10,448 bases of DNA. It comes from SG8-40 sp050050435 (lineage in GTDB: Bacteria; Pseudomonadota; Gammaproteobacteria; Burkholderiales; Eutrophovitaceae). The position numbers and the translations under genes are program-made. The stretch covers positions 1-10,448 of the forward strand of contig JASFUE010000096.1 of assembly GCA_050050435.1 (NCBI GenBank), in the 5' to 3' direction. Positions 5,953 through 10,448 of this stretch are shown in pieces (the stretch's first letter is position 1; every line of letters starts with the position of its first letter). The notes under the pieces were generated by a model. That model ran no database searches. It was not told the DNA's origin and saw only the letters and a list, made by a program, of their open reading frames with translations.

Positions 5953-7035
5953 ATGGATCAGACAACATCGCGATTTGGGCAGCAGCGGGAGAATCTTCTT
6001 CAGCGAATTTTTCCTGAAGGGATGCCGAGCCTGTGGTGTCCGCTGATTACACATTACACGGATGAGGGCGGTATCGATCGTGAGCGAATGCGCGCCCATC
6101 TCAAGCATATTTCGCCGTACGTTGGCGGGTTTCTTCTGCCGGGCTCAACCGGAGATGGCTGGGAGCTGAGCGAGGCGCAATCGAAGCAGCTGGTTGAATA
6201 CGCCATCGCCGAAACAGCGGCACTGGGGCGCAAACTGTTGATCGGTGCACTCGGGCGCGAGACCGATACTGTGATCGATTCCATTGCCGGGTCGCTGGCA
6301 TTGATCAGGCAGCTCACTGGCATTGAAGATGCTGCTGCCGGTATTGACGGAAACCCGGTGTGCGGATTCACCGTTTGTGCGCCGTCAGGGGAAGACCTGA
6401 GCCAGGAGCAGATTCGGAGCGGGCTGCGGGCCGTTCTGGACCTGGGTTTGCCGACATCGCTCTATCAGCTGCCACAGGTGACCGGTAACGAGATCAGTCC
6501 GCAAACAATCAGCGAACTCGCCGCAAACTACTCCAACTTCTTTCTTTTCAAGGACACTAGCGGAACCGACAGGGTTTCGACCAGCGGATTTCGGGATGTC
6601 GTCCTGCTGCGTGGTGCCGAAGGCGACTACGCGCAACATCTGGCTGCCAATGGCGGGCATTACGACGGATTTTTGCTGAGCACGGCAAACGGTTTCGCTC
6701 GTGAACTGGCGCAGGTGCGAAGCCTGATTGATCAGGGTTCGGCGGCTCAGGCGCAAGCGTTGTCAGAACGCCTGAGTTCGGCAGTCAACGAGATCTTCGG
6801 ATTTGCCCAGACATTGCCTGACGGTAACGCATTTGCCAATGCCAACAAGGCGGTCGATCATTTCAATGCGTTCGGCCCCGACGCATCCTCGGTCATCGCG
6901 CCGATGCTCCGTTGCGGACGTCGCTTGCCGGTGCGGATGCTCGAATTCACCGGTGAAATTCTCAAACGCCATCGACTGATGCCGCAACGCGGTTATCTGC
7001 AAAGCACGGGCGCCGAGCAGTTAAAGGTTGCCTAG
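5953..7035 (+). CDS. DapA-like class I aldolase (DHDPS/NAL superfamily), substrate unknown
   Basis: A 360-residue cytoplasmic TIM-barrel aldolase/lyase of the dihydrodipicolinate synthase/N-acetylneuraminate lyase superfamily. These enzymes form a Schiff base between a lysine and a keto acid such as pyruvate. Visible motifs: the early strand MPSLWCPLITHYTDEGGID, the substrate-carboxylate loop GSTGDG (64-69, in place of GTTGE), the catalytic tyrosine Tyr171 in YQLP (usually YNxP), and the Schiff-base Lys200 in LFKDTSGT. After Tyr171 the usual DHDPS arginine (YNVPSRTG) is replaced by Val176, so lysine biosynthesis is unlikely. The protein is about 65 residues longer than typical DHDPS, with an insertion around 122-137 and an extended C-terminus. 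The ATG at 5953 follows AGGAGAGGG at 5941-5949; the in-frame ATG at 5926 has no good ribosome binding site. It is divergent from a candidate regulator. Confidence 0.85.
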   Translation: MDQTTSRFGQQRENLLQRIFPEGMPSLWCPLITHYTDEGGIDRERMRAHLKHISPYVGGFLLPGSTGDGWELSEAQSKQLVEYAIAETAALGRKLLIGALGRETDTVIDSIAGSLALIRQLTGIEDAAAGIDGNPVCGFTVCAPSGEDLSQEQIRSGLRAVLDLGLPTSLYQLPQVTGNEISPQTISELAANYSNFFLFKDTSGTDRVSTSGFRDVVLLRGAEGDYAQHLAANGGHYDGFLLSTANGFARELAQVRSLIDQGSAAQAQALSERLSSAVNEIFGFAQTLPDGNAFANANKAVDHFNAFGPDASSVIAPMLRCGRRLPVRMLEFTGEILKRHRLMPQRGYLQSTGAEQLKVA

Positions 7036-7065
7036 GTTCAGGTTCCATGCTGTCGGCGGCCTGCC

Positions 7066-7087
7066 CTCTGACTGGCACTGGTCAGAG
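7066..7087. repeat. Hairpin after the aldolase gene
   Basis: Perfect 7-bp arms CTCTGAC (7066-7072) and GTCAGAG (7081-7087) with an 8-nt loop lie 31 bp past the aldolase stop. There is no T-run after it, so it is at best a Rho-assisted 3' end or a transcript-stabilising hairpin. Confidence 0.4.
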
Positions 7088-7119
7088 TGGTTCGGCCACA
7101 TCGCAGCAAGTGTTGCGTA

Positions 7120-7140
7120 CTCGCCGTGCAAAGCGGCGAG
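7120..7140. repeat. Second GC-rich hairpin in the 7036-7345 gap
   Basis: Perfect 7-bp arms CTCGCCG (7120-7126) and CGGCGAG (7134-7140) with a 7-nt loop. It follows the hairpin at 7066-7087 by about 30 nt. No T-run follows. Apart from these two hairpins and a possible promoter at 7233-7241, the roughly 310 bases between the aldolase and AsmA-like genes show no supported gene. Confidence 0.4.
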
Positions 7141-7232
7141 AGGATCGCTAACGCAGTTCGTTCTGCATGGTTCGTTTCCTGGACTGCGGCCAACGGGGTG
7201 CAGACTCGGGCAACGAAGCGAGCGCGACTGCG

Positions 7233-7241
7233 TGCTACACT
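7233..7241 (+). promoter_or_regulatory. Extended -10 promoter candidate for the AsmA-like gene
   Basis: TGCTACACT has the TGn extension followed by a 4/6 match to TATAAT. No clear -35 box is present upstream, which an extended -10 can tolerate. The transcript would start near 7248, leaving about 100 nt of leader before the ATG at 7346. Confidence 0.25.
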
Positions 7242-7345
7242 GAAATTTCGCTGCACGGCCTTTTCGTCGGTGCAGAATCACGTGTGGTTACCATTGTCTA
7301 CTCGAGTTGGATTGCCGTTCGTCACCCTCCTGATCAGTGCCCGGC

Positions 7346-10300
7346 ATGATGCGCATTGCGAAGATACTATTGGCCTCGTTGGCTGGCCTGGTTGTACTGG
7401 CAGTGATCGCGCTGGTAGTGGCGACGCTGCTTGTTGACCCGGACACCTATCGACCAACAATACAACGAGAGTTGTCCGAGGCACTTGGACGCGCGGTTTT
7501 CATCGAGCGTTTGTCGGTCGGCAAGTCCCTGTATCCGACAATTGCTGTCGATGGGGTGCGTATTGCGAATGCACCGTGGGCGTCGCAGTCAGATCTTGTA
7601 TCCGTAGACTCGGCGTCAGTCCGCCTGGACTTGGTTTCGTTGGTTCGCGGTGAGGTTGAAATCGGGAGCATCGAAGTCGATGGTGTCGCGATATCACTTG
7701 AACGCGACAGTAACGGCGTGGGAAATTGGGTGCTCTCCGCTCCGTCGTCAAAAACGCATCGTAAGGAACCGGTGGAACTGCCGGATTTTGATCACATCTC
7801 GCTGCATGACGTCAAAGTGGCATGGCGCAACAGTGACGGCAGTTCGATAGACGTTCAGGTCCCGAGTGCAGAAGCCGCGTTGCGCGCCGCGCAACCGTTG
7901 GAAATATATGCGACGGTGGTCTACCGGAAAGTGCCAATCCAAGCACAGCTAAAAGCCCGGCGTTCATTGCAAAGTGCATTGAATGGCGAGCCGGTATCTG
8001 CCTCACTTCAACTGGATGCCGTGCGCACGCATCTGGATTTGAGTATTGACTTAACAAGTCTGTCCGACTTCGGTCATTTTGAAGCAACGCTGGCAGGGAC
8101 AGGCGAGCGGATCGGTGCATTGTCAACGTTACTCGACCGCGACCTGCCGAATTGGGGGCCGTATGCGGTCTCTGCAAAGTTGCTTGTGAACAATGGCCGG
8201 TTAGACGTCTCGGGGCTGCGATTGACGGTCGACGGGTTGCCCGGCAATCCACCGTTCGCGATCCGCAAGGTCGACGTAAATTCCGGACTGGTCTCGCTCG
8301 GTTCCAGAACCCCGACGAGTTTGACGCTTTCCGGTCATCTCGATGAGATGGATTTCGTGCTCGACGCAACCACTGCAGACGTTTCCAGTTTTAGAAATGG
8401 TTTCGAGCATGTACCGATTTCGGCGAGTACGCGTGTAAGCGGCTTCAGGCTCGGTGCAAACGGTGAGTTGCGCTTTTCCGAAGATGCGTTCGATTTTGAC
8501 TTTGCAACGTTTATCAAGGGCGATGTCGGTTCGCCTGCGAGGATCTTTGGAAACGTTGATTTGAGCAAGCCTCTCGACGTAAATCTTGCGAGCCAGGTTT
8601 CCGGAAACACACGGTGGGTAAAACTCGATGCGCTCAAGGGCGTCGTTGCCAAATGCGCGGTGGCCGGGGAAATTGCCGTGCATTACAGTCCGCGCGTGCG
8701 CGTTGATGGCGGGTTGGAGCTTGGGCGAGTTGACGTTGCGGCATTCGACGTCTTCGGAAATACTTCTCGGACTCCGTCACCGGAAAAGTCGGAAAGCGCG
8801 TCATCGAACTGGATGTCAGCTCTGGATGGCAACCTGCGCCTGCATGTCCGAGAGATTGCCGGTTTGCCGGTAGCGGCGTCGAATCTCTCGGCACGCGCAG
8901 TCCTGGGCGGAGGCCGGCTGGCGGTAAGGGAGTTTCGCGGTTCGGTGAACGATACCCAACTGCTTGTCACCGCGGGGCTGCAATACAAGGGCGACCGGCC
9001 TTACATCGATGCAGATATCAGTCTGCCGGTTTTCGACCTGGCACGTTTGCCTGCCGCTGCCAGCGACAAGAAGGAAAATCAGAGTGGACTTGATTCACCG
9101 TTGCCGATGGAGGCATTGCGAAGCCTCGACGCTGACGTGAAGGTGGCAATCGCACAGATCAAGGGATCGCCGGTCTCGATGCAACGCCTGCGAGCGTCAG
9201 CACACTTGCAACGCGGGCATCTGCTGGTGTCTGCGCTCGATGCCACCACTGCCGGCGTCACCTCGCGTAGCACCTTGGCACTCGACGCGACCAGCGATAA
9301 TGCACGATTGAGCGCGACCAGCCAGTCCGGACAAATTGACCTTGCCGCGTTGTTCAAGGAGTTGGGTCTGAAGTCAGACGTGCTTGGCAGACTTGCAGAT
9401 GCGACTGTCACAAGCGACACCCACGGGTCAACACTGCGTAACTGGCTGCAGAATGCCAAAGTCAAGGCGACTGTTGGCGCGTCAGTTCTGAAACTGCGCG
9501 AGCGCAATGAAGAACTGGACATAGCGCAAGCGAGTGTCATCGCCGGCCCGGAGGTCCCGGTGGAAGCCGAATTGCGGGGTAAAGTCGAGCAATATCCATT
9601 GCAATTGACTGCCAGGGGCGGGACGCTCGCTGACTTGCTGTTCAATGAGTCCGCGTGGCCCGAAATCAGCGCCGAGCTTCGTACCCAAGTCAAGGATCAG
9701 CCGGTTGCGCTCAACGTCTCTACCGCGCTCAATTCGTTGAGGGCCGGACGGGATGTGCCGGTCCGACTGGAACTGCGTTCGCCAAATGCCCTTACAACTG
9801 TTGTCGGAACGATTGCAGATTTGAAAAAACCGGCGAGTAGCCCCTTTGTAATCAAGGCGGATGTCAAGAGCCTTGCAACGTTACCTTTACTGAACGTACA
9901 CACATCGTTTCCCGATATTCCCTTGAAAGCAACCGGCAGGTTGGCATTTGGCAAAGATCTGATCGCGCTGGATGGGCTGCAGTTAAAAGCCGGCGACACC
10001 GATCTTGCCGGGAATGTGCAGTTTCATCGTAACGATCGACAAAAACTCATTGTGGACTTGTCCGGCAATTTGCTCGATCTCAAGCCCTGGCTTCCAAAGC
10101 CCGAGACGGAAACCAAACAAGCAGAAACCAAACAAGCAGAAACCAAACAAGCAGAATCGGTTGATTCGAAACTTGACCGACACTTCGATTTATCCGCGAT
10201 GCGCAAATTTGACGGTAGCGTGACGCTGAGCACGAAGCGATTGGTTGCCCATCGGTGGGATCTGGACGATTTTGCCGTGAAGGCGATGCTGGACAGAGGA

Positions 10301-10448
10301 ATACTCAACTATTCTGTGTCAATCAGGGAAGGCGGGACCAGGGTCAGTGGGCGTATCAATGGCCACACCGATATTCCTTCGGTAGCTTTCCGCGCCCAGA
10401 CCAAGAATCTCGACGTGGAATCTCTGAAGCCTGCGGATGTGGCACTGG
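7346..10448 (+). CDS. AsmA-family inner-membrane protein, C-terminus cut by window edge
   Basis: The reading frame stays open from the ATG at 7346 to the window end, at least 1034 residues. The N-terminus is diagnostic of AsmA-family proteins: a transmembrane helix at about residues 6-27 (KILLASLAGLVVLAVIALVV), then DPDTYRPTIQRELSEALGR and VFIERLSVGKSLYPTIAVDGVRIANAP. The rest is a long run of amphipathic beta strands with regular repeats (for example GRLDVSGLRLTVDG, GRLAVREFRGSVND, GTIADLKKP, ALDGLQLKAGDTDLAGNVQF), expected in the periplasm. AsmA-like proteins affect outer-membrane assembly and, in several members, move phospholipids between membranes as beta-groove bridges. At over 1034 residues it exceeds the roughly 600-residue E. 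coli AsmA. No Shine-Dalgarno is visible; the ATG at 7349 or GTG at 7337 could be used instead. An in-frame triple repeat occurs at residues 922-937. Confidence 0.93.
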   Translation, partial: MMRIAKILLASLAGLVVLAVIALVVATLLVDPDTYRPTIQRELSEALGRAVFIERLSVGKSLYPTIAVDGVRIANAPWASQSDLVSVDSASVRLDLVSLVRGEVEIGSIEVDGVAISLERDSNGVGNWVLSAPSSKTHRKEPVELPDFDHISLHDVKVAWRNSDGSSIDVQVPSAEAALRAAQPLEIYATVVYRKVPIQAQLKARRSLQSALNGEPVSASLQLDAVRTHLDLSIDLTSLSDFGHFEATLAGTGERIGALSTLLDRDLPNWGPYAVSAKLLVNNGRLDVSGLRLTVDGLPGNPPFAIRKVDVNSGLVSLGSRTPTSLTLSGHLDEMDFVLDATTADVSSFRNGFEHVPISASTRVSGFRLGANGELRFSEDAFDFDFATFIKGDVGSPARIFGNVDLSKPLDVNLASQVSGNTRWVKLDALKGVVAKCAVAGEIAVHYSPRVRVDGGLELGRVDVAAFDVFGNTSRTPSPEKSESASSNWMSALDGNLRLHVREIAGLPVAASNLSARAVLGGGRLAVREFRGSVNDTQLLVTAGLQYKGDRPYIDADISLPVFDLARLPAAASDKKENQSGLDSPLPMEALRSLDADVKVAIAQIKGSPVSMQRLRASAHLQRGHLLVSALDATTAGVTSRSTLALDATSDNARLSATSQSGQIDLAALFKELGLKSDVLGRLADATVTSDTHGSTLRNWLQNAKVKATVGASVLKLRERNEELDIAQASVIAGPEVPVEAELRGKVEQYPLQLTARGGTLADLLFNESAWPEISAELRTQVKDQPVALNVSTALNSLRAGRDVPVRLELRSPNALTTVVGTIADLKKPASSPFVIKADVKSLATLPLLNVHTSFPDIPLKATGRLAFGKDLIALDGLQLKAGDTDLAGNVQFHRNDRQKLIVDLSGNLLDLKPWLPKPETETKQAETKQAETKQAESVDSKLDRHFDLSAMRKFDGSVTLSTKRLVAHRWDLDDFAVKAMLDRGILNYSVSIREGGTRVSGRINGHTDIPSVAFRAQTKNLDVESLKPADVAL
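10109..10156 (+). repeat. In-frame 15-bp tandem repeat, three copies
   Basis: The unit GAAACCAAACAAGCA occurs three times without mismatch at 10109-10123, 10124-10138 and 10139-10153, followed by GAA as the start of a fourth. It encodes ETKQAETKQAETKQAE, a charged hydrophilic linker between two beta-rich parts of the AsmA-like protein. Since the unit is a multiple of three, copy-number change would keep the frame. Confidence 0.95.

Noticed and set aside
7087..7437. 116-codon plus-strand open frame crossing the AsmA-like start
   Set aside because: It overlaps the supported AsmA-like N-terminus in another frame and has no recognisable domain.
8201..8683. 160-codon minus-strand open frame inside the AsmA-like gene
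   Set aside because: Antisense shadow; no domain or ribosome binding site supports it.
9079..9693. 204-codon minus-strand open frame inside the AsmA-like gene
   Set aside because: The plus-strand AsmA-like frame is continuous across it; the minus frame is Ser/Ala-rich with no motif.

Overview
The window looks like chromosomal DNA of a Gram-negative bacterium, most likely a gammaproteobacterium or another pseudomonadotan. The reasons are a TrxC-type thioredoxin with an N-terminal zinc ribbon, an AsmA-family envelope protein, several Sec-type signal peptides on periplasmic proteins, and moderately GC-rich coding sequence. I see no tRNA, rRNA, CRISPR array, insertion sequence or phage gene. The gene order looks like ordinary accessory metabolism rather than a mobile island. 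The species cannot be named from this sequence.

Layout. Positions 1-405 (minus) hold the start of trxC, cut by the window edge. Positions 571-813 (minus) hold an 80-residue four-cysteine putative zinc-ribbon protein of unknown function. A divergent intergenic region (814-1049) with a concentric dyad separates it from two plus-strand genes. These encode a secreted SnoaL/NTF2-like protein (1050-1559) and a secreted Sel1-repeat-like protein (1588-2058). Converging on them, on the minus strand, are a small periplasmic cytochrome c (2165-2572) and a PQQ-dependent alcohol dehydrogenase (2753-4570). Still on the minus strand is an unrecognised protein with a probable N-terminal helix-turn-helix (4806-5744). 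It is divergent from a DapA-like aldolase (5953-7035), and a perfect 16-bp palindrome lies midway between them. After about 310 bp without a gene, a long AsmA-family protein starts at 7346 and runs off the right edge.

How the genes may work together. The quinoprotein dehydrogenase would oxidise an alcohol (or aldehyde) in the periplasm and pass electrons to the adjacent cytochrome c. Its active site has the Asp-x-Asp pair (Asp326/Asp328) that in XoxF, ExaF and PedH marks lanthanide rather than calcium use. The two secreted plus-strand proteins are periplasmic neighbours of unknown role. The helix-turn-helix protein is the natural candidate regulator of the divergent aldolase, and perhaps of the dehydrogenase downstream of it. 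The aldolase keeps the Schiff-base lysine but lacks the arginine typical of true dihydrodipicolinate synthase, so it probably acts on another substrate.

The most notable non-coding signal is a strong intrinsic terminator at 2662-2702. It points along the plus strand but sits upstream of a minus-strand gene, so it implies a plus-strand transcript running antisense to the cytochrome gene, or an unannotated small RNA.
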